From Microlunatus parietis (GTDB lineage: Bacteria > Actinomycetota > Actinomycetes > Propionibacteriales > Propionibacteriaceae): 64,000 nt of DNA. The notes beneath the pieces were generated by a model that did not search any database, had not been told where the DNA came from, and saw nothing but the letters and a program-made list of their open reading frames with translations. Where the stretch lies: the NCBI RefSeq assembly GCF_013407955.1, contig NZ_JACCBU010000001.1:5208001-5272000 (forward strand). The letters are read 5' to 3'. Of the stretch, positions 44,792 through 52,928 are shown in pieces; positions within the stretch are counted from its first letter, which is position 1; each line of letters starts with the position of its first letter. Both the position numbers and the translations under genes were made by a program.

Positions 44792-44803
44792 GAACGTCGA
44801 TGA

Positions 44804-45232
44804 TCAGACGTCGGGCGTCGGCGGCGCTTCGTCGATCGGGCGGACGTCGACGTACACCTCGGTCGCCGTCGTGGTGGCGCCGGCCGGATGCGGCGTCGCG
44901 ACCAGTTGGGCGGCGATCTCGGTCGCCCGGTCGAAGCTGACACAGTCGACGATCGTGTAGCCGGCCAGCACCTCCTGGGTCTCGGCGTACGGCCCGTCGG
45001 TGACGACCGTTCCGCCGTCGCGGAAGGTCACCCGTCGGGTGTGCACCGGCGCGCTCAGCCCGCGTCCTTCGACGAACTCGCCGGACTCGACCAGGGCGTT
45101 GTTCCAGTCACCCATGAACTGGTGCAGGGCGGCGACGTCCTCGGCCGTCCAGGCCGGCCGCTCCGGGGCATCCTTGCCGGTCAGCATGTCGTAGTCCTGC
45201 TGTGATCCGTACAGCATGATCAGGTATTTCAT
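44804..45232 (-). CDS. DGPF/YCII-like domain protein, ECF42 partner
   Basis: 142 aa. MKYLIMLYGSQQDYDM opens a YciI-like ferredoxin fold, and the signature segment reads VTDGPYAETQEVLAGYTIVD. DGPF proteins are the conserved targets and neighbours of ECF42 factors; their biochemical role is unknown. First gene of a DGPF-ECF42-nucleotidyltransferase operon. Confidence 0.9.
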   Translation of the reverse strand: MKYLIMLYGSQQDYDMLTGKDAPERPAWTAEDVAALHQFMGDWNNALVESGEFVEGRGLSAPVHTRRVTFRDGGTVVTDGPYAETQEVLAGYTIVDCVSFDRATEIAAQLVATPHPAGATTTATEVYVDVRPIDEAPPTPDV

Positions 45233-45308
45233 CGGATTCTCCTTCCGTTCGCGGCCTCGTGTCGGGGGCCGTCACCGAGAGATCGGAGCCGGCGGCCCGT
45301 ACCGGACA

Positions 45309-45905
45309 TCAGCCCGGGTCCGGCTCTGCGATCAGGCCGTCGAGGACGACCCGCATGGCCCGGCGCCCGCCCCGTTCGTGGGTGAAGGCGGCATGGGCGG
45401 CGGCGATCACGGCGGACACGGTGGCGTCGTCGAGATCCGCCCGGACCTCGCCCGCCTGCACGGCCCGGGCACGGAGCGTCGAGAGCGCACCGTTGAGCGC
45501 GGCCAGCGGCTCGGCGACGGCCCGGTCGACCTCCTCGGCCGGGCGGCCGAGTCGGTGCGACAACGCGTGAGCCGCCGCGCCGGCCCCCACGACGTGTTCC
45601 AGCACCGTACGGAGCGCCAGGCCCGGGTCCTCGTCGTCGAGGCGGGCCTCGGCGTAGCCCGCCAGTTCCGCCACGACGCTCGCGAGGACGGCGTCGACGA
45701 GGTCCGTCTTGGCCGGGAAGTGCCGGTGCACCGTCCCCGGTCCGACCCCGGCCAGCCGGGCGATCTCGTCCAGCGGCACGTCGAATCCGTGCTCGCGGAA
45801 CGCCTCTCGAGCGGCGTTGATCACCTTGGCGCGATTGGCCGCGGCGTCGGCGCGAAGCGGTCGCGGGCTTGAAGCGGTGCGTGCGCCCCGGTTAGAGTTC
45901 GGCAT
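45309..45905 (-). CDS. TetR family transcriptional regulator
   Basis: 198 aa from ATG 45905. HTH: RAKVINAAREAFREHGFDVPLDEIARLAG, VGPGTVHRHFPAKTDLVDAV. Divergent, 33 bases from a SnoaL-like gene, which it likely represses. The end of the protein lies 70 bases from the DGPF gene on the same strand. Confidence 0.9.
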   Translation of the reverse strand: MPNSNRGARTASSPRPLRADAAANRAKVINAAREAFREHGFDVPLDEIARLAGVGPGTVHRHFPAKTDLVDAVLASVVAELAGYAEARLDDEDPGLALRTVLEHVVGAGAAAHALSHRLGRPAEEVDRAVAEPLAALNGALSTLRARAVQAGEVRADLDDATVSAVIAAAHAAFTHERGGRRAMRVVLDGLIAEPDPG

Positions 45906-45938
45906 GTCAGGACCATCCTCTCCCAGGGAAGGCAGCCG

Positions 45939-46331
45939 ATGCCGCTCTCGACCGCCGATCGCCTCGCGATCCATGAATTGATCTCGCTGCACGGCCACCT
46001 CGCCGACGACCGGCGGCACGACGACCTGGCGGAACTGCTGACCGAGGACGCCGCGTACGACGTGTCGGATTTCGGCCTGGGCACCGTGCGCGGGCTGCCG
46101 GCGCTGACCGACCTGTTCCGCACCGCTCCGGGTGATCAACCTCGCGGTCACCACGTCACGAACGTCATCGTCACCGAGGAACCCGGCCTGGACGACGTGG
46201 CCCGGGTGCGTTCCAAGGGCATCGCCGTGATGGCCGACGGCCGCGCGGACACCGTCGGTTACGACGACGAAGTCGTACGGACTCCTGCCGGCTGGCGGAT
46301 CCGTCGGCGCAAGGTGGTCGCCCGGTCCTGA
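45939..46331 (+). CDS. SnoaL-like (NTF2-fold) protein
   Basis: 130 aa. LAIHELISLHGHLADDRRHD, LAELLTEDAAYDVSDFG, HHVTNVIVTE and TPAGWRIRRRKVVARS follow the SnoaL_4 pattern. Members are small hydrolases, isomerases or binding proteins. It is under the divergent TetR and is ended by a clear hairpin. Confidence 0.85.
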   Translation: MPLSTADRLAIHELISLHGHLADDRRHDDLAELLTEDAAYDVSDFGLGTVRGLPALTDLFRTAPGDQPRGHHVTNVIVTEEPGLDDVARVRSKGIAVMADGRADTVGYDDEVVRTPAGWRIRRRKVVARS

Positions 46332-46339
46332 ACGTGAAA

Positions 46340-46371
46340 GGTGCCCGCCTCCCCGATGGGAGACGGGCACC
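46340..46371. terminator. Bidirectional hairpin terminator
   Basis: GGTGCCCG (46340-46347) pairs with CGGGCACC (46364-46371), and inside it TCCC pairs with GGGA around CGAT. It lies between the converging SnoaL-like gene and the glycine-rich membrane protein gene. Confidence 0.75.
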
Positions 46372-46386
46372 ACGGTGCGATCAAGA

Positions 46387-47202
46387 TCAGTCGCCGAAGC
46401 CGTCGAACATGCCGCCGATGCCTTCGCCGATCTCACCGATGCCGTCGCCGATGCCCTCGAACATGCCGCCGATGCCTTCGCCGATCCCACCGATGCCCTC
46501 GCCGATCCCGCCGAACACGTTGCCCATGCCGCCGAACAGGAAGCTGCCGATCAGTACGCCGGACAGCAGGTCCGAGCCGCGCCAGTTGCTGTAGTAGCCC
46601 TGCGCCCACGGCGCGTAGGCCTGGCCGCCCTCCCAGTACGGCACCCGCTGGGCACCGACCTGGACGGTTCGGATGTACGGGTCGGCGCCGGCCAGCACCC
46701 GCTCCGCGTCGGCCGGGCAGGCCGGGATCTTGCGCGGTGCGCCGCCCGGCGGGGCCCACTCGACGTCCTGGCTGGACGGTCCGTGGGCGGGGTTGAAGAA
46801 GCACGGCGGGCGCTTGGCCGGCAGCGGCTCGCCCGCCACCCGGGCCTTGACGCAGGCGATCGCGTACCGCCCGTCCTCGAGGATCTCGGTGACGTGCCGG
46901 ATCTCGTCCGGCTGCTTCACCGCGTCCAGCGACATCTTCGCGTCGTCGTAGGCGTCCAGGGCGCGCTGGTAGTCCTGCTGCATGGCCTCGTCCAGCGGAT
47001 GGCCGGCGACATCGGAATCGAGTCGCTGCAGTTCCTCCCCGAACTTGGTCACGTCCTCCTCGGCGGCGCGCTTCGAGGTCGACAGCTGGCTTTCCAGCTC
47101 GGCCCGCGCAGCCTCCTCACGCTGTCGCGCATGGCGACGGCTGATCAGCATGGCGCCGCCACCGACGACACCGAGCACAATCAAGAGAACAAGCCACTCC
47201 AT
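46387..47202 (-). CDS. Membrane-anchored protein with a glycine-zipper tail
   Basis: 271 aa. One membrane segment (2-20, EWLVLLIVLGVVGGGAMLI), a coiled-coil-like helix (about 22-95), a middle domain with Cys pairs (IACVKARV, PPCFFNPAHG, IPACPADAERV) and a Tyr/Trp patch (YWEGGQAYAPWAQGYYSNW). The last 50 residues repeat GIGEGIGG and MFEGIGDG units, a glycine-zipper-like sequence able to pack as helices in membranes. The DNA there is a tandem repeat. Function unknown. Confidence 0.75.
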   Translation of the reverse strand: MEWLVLLIVLGVVGGGAMLISRRHARQREEAARAELESQLSTSKRAAEEDVTKFGEELQRLDSDVAGHPLDEAMQQDYQRALDAYDDAKMSLDAVKQPDEIRHVTEILEDGRYAIACVKARVAGEPLPAKRPPCFFNPAHGPSSQDVEWAPPGGAPRKIPACPADAERVLAGADPYIRTVQVGAQRVPYWEGGQAYAPWAQGYYSNWRGSDLLSGVLIGSFLFGGMGNVFGGIGEGIGGIGEGIGGMFEGIGDGIGEIGEGIGGMFDGFGD

Positions 47203-47272
47203 GCCCTTCAGTCTGCCCGGTTATCTCCGAACACCCACCGTCGGGGACCTAAAAAGCCATAAGAACCCTGGT

Positions 47273-49033
47273 TCAGTCGACGATCTCGCAGATCACCTGG
47301 CCGCTGGCGACCGTTTCACCGGCCTCGGCCGTGAGCCCGGTCACTTTCCCGGCCCGGTGCGCGATCAGCGGCTGCTCCATCTTCATCGCCTCCAGGACGA
47401 CGATCAGTTCGCCCACGGCGACCGTCGCCCCGTCGGCCACCGCGATCTTGACGATCGTGCCCTGCATCGGCGACGTGACCGCGTGGCCGTCCGCCGCCGC
47501 GGGCCCGGTCGCGGCCGTCCGAGGCCGCCGCCGGGGCCGGCCTTCCCGGCCGACGGCACCGTTGATCGTGAAGCCGGCCGGCAGCGCCACCTCAAGCCGC
47601 TTGCCGTTCACCTCGACGATCATGGTCTCGCGCGGCTCCGGTTCGGCGCCCGGCTCGACGACGCCGTCCGACGGGGCGAGCCGGCCGGCGAACTCGGTCT
47701 CGATCCAGCGCGTGTGCACGCCGAACCGGCCGTCCGCAGCGGTGAAGGCGGGATCCTCGAGCACCGCGCGGTGGAACGGGAGCACGGTCGGCATGCCGGT
47801 GAGCTCCAATTCGGCCAGGGCCCGGCGAGACCGCTGCAGCGCCTCGGCCCGGTCCGCCCCGGTGACGATGATCTTGGCGATCAACGAGTCGAAGCTGCCC
47901 GGCACGGTCATGCCGGCCCGGTAGCCCTCGTCGACCCGGACGCCCGGCCCGGCCGGCGGCCGCCAGCCGGTCAGGGTTCCGGGTGCGGGCAGGAAGTTGC
48001 GGCCCGGGTCCTCGGCGTTCAGCCGGAACTCGATCGCGTGGCCGCGGACCGGCGGATCGTCGTAGCCGAGCGGTTCGCCGTCGGCGATCCGGAACATCTC
48101 GCGGACCAGGTCGATCCCGGTCACCTGCTCGGATACGGGATGCTCGACCTGGAGCCGGGTGTTCACCTCGAGGAACGAGACGGTGCCGTCGTCGCCGACC
48201 AGGAACTCGCAGGTGCCGGCGCCGACGTACCCGGCCGCCCGCAGGATCGCCTTCGAGGCGGTCAGAAGTTGATCATGCTGGTCCGTCGTCAGGTACGGGG
48301 CCGGCGCCTCCTCGATCAGCTTCTGGTGCCGCCGCTGCAGCGAGCAGTCGCGGGTGGAGACGACGATCACGCTGCCGTGCCGGTCGGCCAGGCACTGCGT
48401 CTCCACGTGCCGCGGATGATCAAGGTAGCGCTCCACGAAACACTCGCCGCGGCCGAACGCGGCCCGAGCCTCGCGGGTGGCCGACTCGAAGAGCTCGGCG
48501 ATCTCGCCGGCCTCGCGGACCACCTTGAGTCCCCGGCCGCCGCCGCCGTACGCGGCCTTGATCGCGATCGGCAGCCCGTGCTGCGCGGCGAACGCCGCGA
48601 CCTCGGCGGCGTCGGCCACCGGGCCCTCGCTGCCGGGCACCAGCGGCGCGCCGACCTGCCGGGCCAGGTGCCGGGCCCGGACCTTGTCGCCCAGCGCGCC
48701 GATCGCCTCCGGCGGCGGCCCGATCCAGGCCAGCCCGGCGTCGATCACGGCCCGGGCGAAGCCGGCGTTCTCGGCCAGGAAGCCGTAACCGGGATGGACG
48801 GCGTCGGCGCCACTGCGCGCCGCGATGGCGAGCAGTTTCGCGACGTCGAGATAGGTGTCGGCGGGGGTGCTGCCGCGCAGGGCGTACGCCTCGTCGGCGA
48901 GTCGGGCCGGCAGACCGTCGGCGTCCGGATCGGCGTAGACGGCGACACTGGCGAGCCCGGCGTCGGCCGCGGCCCTGATCACCCGGACCGCGATCTCGCC
49001 ACGGTTGGCGACGAGCACCTTGCTGATGGCCAC
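47273..49033 (-). CDS. Acyl-CoA carboxylase alpha subunit (biotin carboxylase plus biotin carrier)
   Basis: 586 aa from GTG 49033 with GGAGG upstream. Biotin carboxylase domain: KVLVANRGEIAVRVIRAA, ATP loop YGGGGRGLKVV, FLEVNTRLQVEHPVSE. The C-terminal carrier holds the biotinylated Lys in LEAMKMEQP. A roughly 70-residue linker joins them. The carboxyltransferase partner is probably the gene at 51317, 2.3 kb away on the other strand. The acyl substrate (propionyl, methylcrotonyl or other) cannot be decided from sequence alone. Confidence 0.93.
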   Translation of the reverse strand: MAISKVLVANRGEIAVRVIRAAADAGLASVAVYADPDADGLPARLADEAYALRGSTPADTYLDVAKLLAIAARSGADAVHPGYGFLAENAGFARAVIDAGLAWIGPPPEAIGALGDKVRARHLARQVGAPLVPGSEGPVADAAEVAAFAAQHGLPIAIKAAYGGGGRGLKVVREAGEIAELFESATREARAAFGRGECFVERYLDHPRHVETQCLADRHGSVIVVSTRDCSLQRRHQKLIEEAPAPYLTTDQHDQLLTASKAILRAAGYVGAGTCEFLVGDDGTVSFLEVNTRLQVEHPVSEQVTGIDLVREMFRIADGEPLGYDDPPVRGHAIEFRLNAEDPGRNFLPAPGTLTGWRPPAGPGVRVDEGYRAGMTVPGSFDSLIAKIIVTGADRAEALQRSRRALAELELTGMPTVLPFHRAVLEDPAFTAADGRFGVHTRWIETEFAGRLAPSDGVVEPGAEPEPRETMIVEVNGKRLEVALPAGFTINGAVGREGRPRRRPRTAATGPAAADGHAVTSPMQGTIVKIAVADGATVAVGELIVVLEAMKMEQPLIAHRAGKVTGLTAEAGETVASGQVICEIVD

Positions 49034-49518
49034 GAAACCTCCCCACCGTTGGTGATTGGGGAGTGTAGTGCCGTCCGGCGCGATCATCGCCAAGTTGATC
49101 TTCGACGTCGCCGGGCCGCGATCATGATCATGAAAGTGGGTGGGCCTCCCTCAGTATGAGTGAGAGAGGCCCACCAGGCCAGAGTTGTGTGACGTCTCCG
49201 GCCGATCGATCAGCGGCACAGCCCGACTCCCCGTCACCGGGAGCCGCAGCGGGTCTTGACCGAAGCCCATGGGTCCCACTGTTCGGCCGACCGATCCGAT
49301 CGATCACGTTCTCACGCTCAGGTGCGAACGTAGCAACGTTTCTACACCTCGCCGACAGCCATTAGCAACCCCTCGGACACCGCTAAGTCGCTCCGATTCG
49401 GCTGTCCACTGCGCCGTCCACACGTCGCCCGGAGTTATGCACCGAAATGATCAACTTCTGCACAGGCACCGGTGGATAATTCCGGATCCGGCGGGTCCGC
49501 CCGCCTAAGCTGTCCGGC
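49034..49518. other. 485-bp divergent intergenic region
   Basis: It separates the biotin carboxylase gene from the DinB gene. It holds one strong hairpin (49139-49175) and, near the right end, TTATGCACC and GGTGGATAA, each one mismatch from a DnaA box and facing each other 33 bases apart. No supported gene. G+C falls in the right half, as expected for a promoter. Confidence 0.5.
49139..49175. terminator. Strong hairpin in the divergent gap
   Basis: GGTGGGCCTC (49139-49148) pairs perfectly with GAGGCCCACC (49166-49175); CTCA and TGAG extend the stem inside. No known gene ends here on either strand, so it may end an unannotated short RNA or be a leader structure. Confidence 0.5.
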
Positions 49519-50052
49519 ATGGAGCCCGAGCCGGACACCAAGGACTGGACCTGGACGCTGCAGCGGCAGTGCCCCGACTGCCGACTGTCGGCCGGGCAGA
49601 TCTCGATGGCGGAACTGCCCGACCGGGCCGAGGCTGCGGCCGCGGAGTGGGTGCAGATCCTGACCTCGAGCCCCGGGGTCGGGATCCGGCCGCGACCGGA
49701 CGTCTGGTCGCCGCTGGAGTACGGCGCCCACGTTCGGGACGTGTATCAGCTGTTCGACGCGCGGCTGGCCCTGATGCTGGTCGAGGACGAGCCCACCTTC
49801 GCCAACTGGGACCAGGACGAGAGCGCGGTCACCGGGGACTACCGCAACCAGGACCCGGACCGGGTGGCCGCCGAGCTGGCCGGAGCGGCGGAGGCGTTCG
49901 TGACCCGGCTGCGCGGGCTCGCCGAAGATCAGTACGAGCGGGTCGGGCGGCGCTCCGACGGCGCCGAGTTCACGGTGGTCACGTTCTGTCAGTACTTCCT
50001 GCACGACGTGATCCACCACCTCTGGGATGTCACCGGCCAGACCGAGCTCTGA
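49519..50052 (+). CDS. DinB-like four-helix-bundle protein
   Basis: 177 aa. Metal-binding His pattern: EYGAHVRDVYQLFD and FLHDVIHHLWDVTGQ, as in the DinB/YfiT superfamily, many of which are thiol-dependent transferases using mycothiol or bacillithiol. CPDCRLSAGQ near the N-terminus is unusual and could bind metal. It precedes the acyl-CoA dehydrogenase gene by 80 bases and may belong to its transcript. Confidence 0.85.
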   Translation: MEPEPDTKDWTWTLQRQCPDCRLSAGQISMAELPDRAEAAAAEWVQILTSSPGVGIRPRPDVWSPLEYGAHVRDVYQLFDARLALMLVEDEPTFANWDQDESAVTGDYRNQDPDRVAAELAGAAEAFVTRLRGLAEDQYERVGRRSDGAEFTVVTFCQYFLHDVIHHLWDVTGQTEL

Positions 50053-50132
50053 CGAGGATCTTTCGCGCCTGAAACGTTACTGGCGAGTAGGCTCGGCCTC
50101 GATCCACAGCGTTGTCGAGGAGGCGAGGCAGC

Positions 50133-51320
50133 ATGACTGCGGTTGATCATGGTTCGGCCTACCGGCTGGGCCCGGAACACCGGGATTTCCGGGCCGCCGT
50201 CGCCGATTTCGCGCGGACCCGGCTGGCCCCGCACGTGGAGAAGTGGAACGCCAGGCATCGGCTGCCGCTGGAGGCGGTCCGGGAACTGGCCGAGCTCGGG
50301 CTGTTCGGACTGGCCGGGCCGGAGGAGTACGGCGGCGCGGGCGACTTCACCAGCCTGTGCGTGGCGATCGAGGAGATCGGCTACGTCGACCAGTCGCTCG
50401 GGATCACTCTGTCGGCCGCGGTCGGGCTCGGCAGCAACCCGATCGCGACGTTCGGCACGCCGGAGCAGCGGGAGCGCTACCTGCCGGACCTGCTGGCCGG
50501 CCGAGCCCTGGCGGCATTCGGTCTGACCGAGCCGGAGGGCGGCACCGACGCCGGGGCGCCGCGGACCCGGGCGACCAGGACCGCCGGCGGCTGGGTGATC
50601 AACGGGAGCAAGCAGTTCATCACCAACTCGGGCACCGAACTGACCTCGGTGATCACGATCACCGCACGGACCGGCACGGCGTCCGACGGCGCGGCGGAGG
50701 TGACCGCGTTCCTGGTCCCGGTCGGTACGCCCGGGCTCGAGGTCGGCCCGGCCTACGACAAGGCCGGCTGGTACGCCTCGGACACGCACCCGGTGACCTT
50801 GACCGACGTCGAGGTCGCCGATGATCAGGTGCTCGGCGAGGTCGGCCGCGGCTACGGCCAGTTCCTGGCTGCCCTGGACGATGGCCGGGTGGCGATCGCG
50901 GCGCTGGCCCTCGGCTGCATCCGGGCCTGTCGTGATCTTGCCGTCGAATATGCCGGCACCCGCGAGACGTTCGGGAAGCCGATCGGATCGCGCCAGGGGA
51001 TCGCCTTCCAGCTGGCCGATCTGGACGTGATGGCGCACGCCGCCGAGCTGCTCGTCTACGCCGCCGCGGAGCGGAAGAACGACGTTGATCATGATCGCTC
51101 GGAGTTCAAGCGGGCCGCGTCGATCGCCAAGCTCTACGCCACCGAATCGGCGGTCACCGCGACCCGGATCGCCGCCCAGGTCTTCGGCGGGTACGGGTTC
51201 ATGAACGAATACCCGATCGCGCGGTTCCACCGCGACGCCAAGATCCTCGAGATCGGCGAAGGCACCTCGGAGGTGCAACGGCTGCTGATCGCCCGCGGAC
51301 TCGGATTGCCGGTCGCATGA
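50133..51320 (+). CDS. Acyl-CoA dehydrogenase
   Basis: 395 aa from ATG 50133 (AGGAGG 9 bases upstream). FGLTEPEGGTDAG, GSKQFITNSGTE, RETFGKPIGSRQGIAFQLAD, QVFGGYGFMNEYPIARFHRDAKILEIGEGTSE in part, with E376 near the C-terminus in the base position. It is coupled by ATGA overlap to a carboxyltransferase, the pairing seen for branched-chain acyl-CoA breakdown (for example isovaleryl-CoA dehydrogenase plus methylcrotonyl-CoA carboxylase). Confidence 0.92.
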   Translation: MTAVDHGSAYRLGPEHRDFRAAVADFARTRLAPHVEKWNARHRLPLEAVRELAELGLFGLAGPEEYGGAGDFTSLCVAIEEIGYVDQSLGITLSAAVGLGSNPIATFGTPEQRERYLPDLLAGRALAAFGLTEPEGGTDAGAPRTRATRTAGGWVINGSKQFITNSGTELTSVITITARTGTASDGAAEVTAFLVPVGTPGLEVGPAYDKAGWYASDTHPVTLTDVEVADDQVLGEVGRGYGQFLAALDDGRVAIAALALGCIRACRDLAVEYAGTRETFGKPIGSRQGIAFQLADLDVMAHAAELLVYAAAERKNDVDHDRSEFKRAASIAKLYATESAVTATRIAAQVFGGYGFMNEYPIARFHRDAKILEIGEGTSEVQRLLIARGLGLPVA

Positions 51321-52831
51321 CGGAATTCGAGGAGGCCGTCGAGGCGACGCTCCGGCCCACCGCGAAGGCGGCGGAGAAGCTTGCCGGGCAAGGAAAACTG
51401 TTCGTCCGAGACCGGATCGCGCTGCTCTTCGACGAGGGTACGTTCAGCGAGGACGGCCAGCTGGCCAACGCGCTGGCCGCCGGCCTGCCGGCCGACGGCG
51501 TGATCACCGGCCGCGGCCTGGTCGACGGCCGGGCCGCTCTGGTGGTGGCCAACGACCCAAGCGTGAAGGCGGGTTCCTGGGGTGCCCGTACCGTGGAGAA
51601 GATCATCCGGGTCACCGAGGAGGCGCTGCGGACCGACCTGCCGGTGTTCTGGTTCATCGACTCGGCCGGTGCCCGGATCACCGACCAGGTCGACCTGTTC
51701 CCCGGCCGGCGCGGAGCGGGCCGGATCTTCCACAACCAGGTCGCGCTGTCCGGCAAGGTGCCGCAGATCTGCTGCCTGTTCGGTCCGAGCGCCGCCGGCG
51801 GAGCCTACATCCCGTCCTTCTGCGATGTCGTGATCATGGTCGAGCAGAACGCGTCGATGTATCTCGGGTCGCCGCGGATGGCCGAGATGGTGGTCGGCGA
51901 GAAGGTCAGCCTGGCCGAGATGGGCGGCGCCCGGATGCACGCCGAAGTGTCCGGCTGCGGTGATCAACTCGCGGTCGACGACGCCGACGCGATCGAGCAG
52001 GCGAAGACGTACTTCTCCTATCTGCCGGCGAACTGGCGCACCGATCCGCCGGTCTACGACGAGGCAGAACCGGCCCGGCCGTTCGCCGACGACCTGGTCC
52101 CGGCCGACGAGCATCTCGGTTACGACGTCCGCGGCGTGATCGAGGCGATCGTCGACGCCGACTCGTTCCTCGAACTGAAACCGCTGTTTGCCACCGAGCT
52201 GGTGACTGGTTTCGGCCTGCTGGCCGGGCAGCCGGTCGGCATCGTGGCCAACCAGCCGGCGGTCAAGGGCGGCGTGCTGTTCGTCGACTCGGCGGACAAG
52301 GCGGCACGCTTCATCTGGCTCTGCGACGCGTTCAACGTGCCGCTGCTCTACCTGGCCGACGTGCCCGGGTTCATGATCGGCAGCGCCGTGGAGCGGCAGG
52401 GGATCATCCGGCACGGCGCGAAGATGATCACCGCCGTCGCCGAGGCGACCGTACCGACGGTCTCGCTGATCCTGCGCAAGGCCTACGGTGCCGGGCTCTA
52501 CGCGATGGCCGGCCCCGGCTTCGGCCCGGACGCCTGCCTGGCCCTGCCGACCGCCAAGATCGCGGTGATGGGCCCGGAGGCCGCGGTCAACGCCGTCTAC
52601 GCGAACAAGATCGCCGAGATCGAGGACGAGGCGGAGCGGGAGGCCTACGTGACGAAGCTGCGCACCGAGTACGAGCTCGACATCGACATCCTCCGGCTGG
52701 CCGGCGAACTCGTGATCGACCAGATCGTCCGCCCGGCCGACGTCCGCCGCGAACTGATCGCCCGCTTCGCCGCCGCCGCGACCAAGGACCGCCACTTCTC
52801 CACCCGGCGCCACGGCGTCCCCCCGGTCTGA
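51317..52831 (+). CDS. Acyl-CoA carboxylase beta subunit (carboxyltransferase)
   Basis: 504 aa. N half: GKLFVRDRIALLFDEGTFSE, WFIDSAGARITDQVDLFPGR, GPSAAGGAYIPSFCD. C half: LYLADVPGFMIGSAVERQGI, LRKAYGAGLYAMAGPGFGPD. The biotin-carboxylase partner is presumably the divergent gene at 47273-49033. Overlap with the acyl-CoA dehydrogenase gene suggests a common pathway. It is followed 5 bases later by a double-hairpin repeat. Confidence 0.92.
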   Translation: MTEFEEAVEATLRPTAKAAEKLAGQGKLFVRDRIALLFDEGTFSEDGQLANALAAGLPADGVITGRGLVDGRAALVVANDPSVKAGSWGARTVEKIIRVTEEALRTDLPVFWFIDSAGARITDQVDLFPGRRGAGRIFHNQVALSGKVPQICCLFGPSAAGGAYIPSFCDVVIMVEQNASMYLGSPRMAEMVVGEKVSLAEMGGARMHAEVSGCGDQLAVDDADAIEQAKTYFSYLPANWRTDPPVYDEAEPARPFADDLVPADEHLGYDVRGVIEAIVDADSFLELKPLFATELVTGFGLLAGQPVGIVANQPAVKGGVLFVDSADKAARFIWLCDAFNVPLLYLADVPGFMIGSAVERQGIIRHGAKMITAVAEATVPTVSLILRKAYGAGLYAMAGPGFGPDACLALPTAKIAVMGPEAAVNAVYANKIAEIEDEAEREAYVTKLRTEYELDIDILRLAGELVIDQIVRPADVRRELIARFAAAATKDRHFSTRRHGVPPV

Positions 52832-52836
52832 CCCGT

Positions 52837-52905
52837 CAGTTTTTCACGTAACGTGAAAAACTGGCGCCTTACCACAGAAGCTTCCCTGGTAAAGCGCCAG
52901 GAAAG
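52837..52905. repeat. Double-hairpin repeat element, copy 2 (likely bidirectional terminator)
   Basis: Inverted relative to copy 1 at 1567-1636. Perfect hairpin CAGTTTTTCACG-TAA-CGTGAAAAACTG (52837-52863), then a long palindrome CTGGCGCCTTACCACAGAAG with its mirror ending GGTAAAGCGCCAG (52861-52900). It fills the gap between two converging genes. Confidence 0.8.
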
Positions 52906-52928
52906 TTGGTGAGGTGTGACGGGTGGGG

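Noticed and set aside
45939..46600. Glycine-rich tail DNA at 46.4-46.6 kb as a CRISPR-like array
   Set aside because: The repeats are short, contiguous, in frame and without unique spacers; they encode the GIGEGIGG tail.
49435..49485. Replication origin suggested by opposed DnaA-like boxes
   Set aside because: Only two imperfect boxes, no dnaA, dnaN, gyrB or rpmH nearby and no long AT-rich unwinding region.
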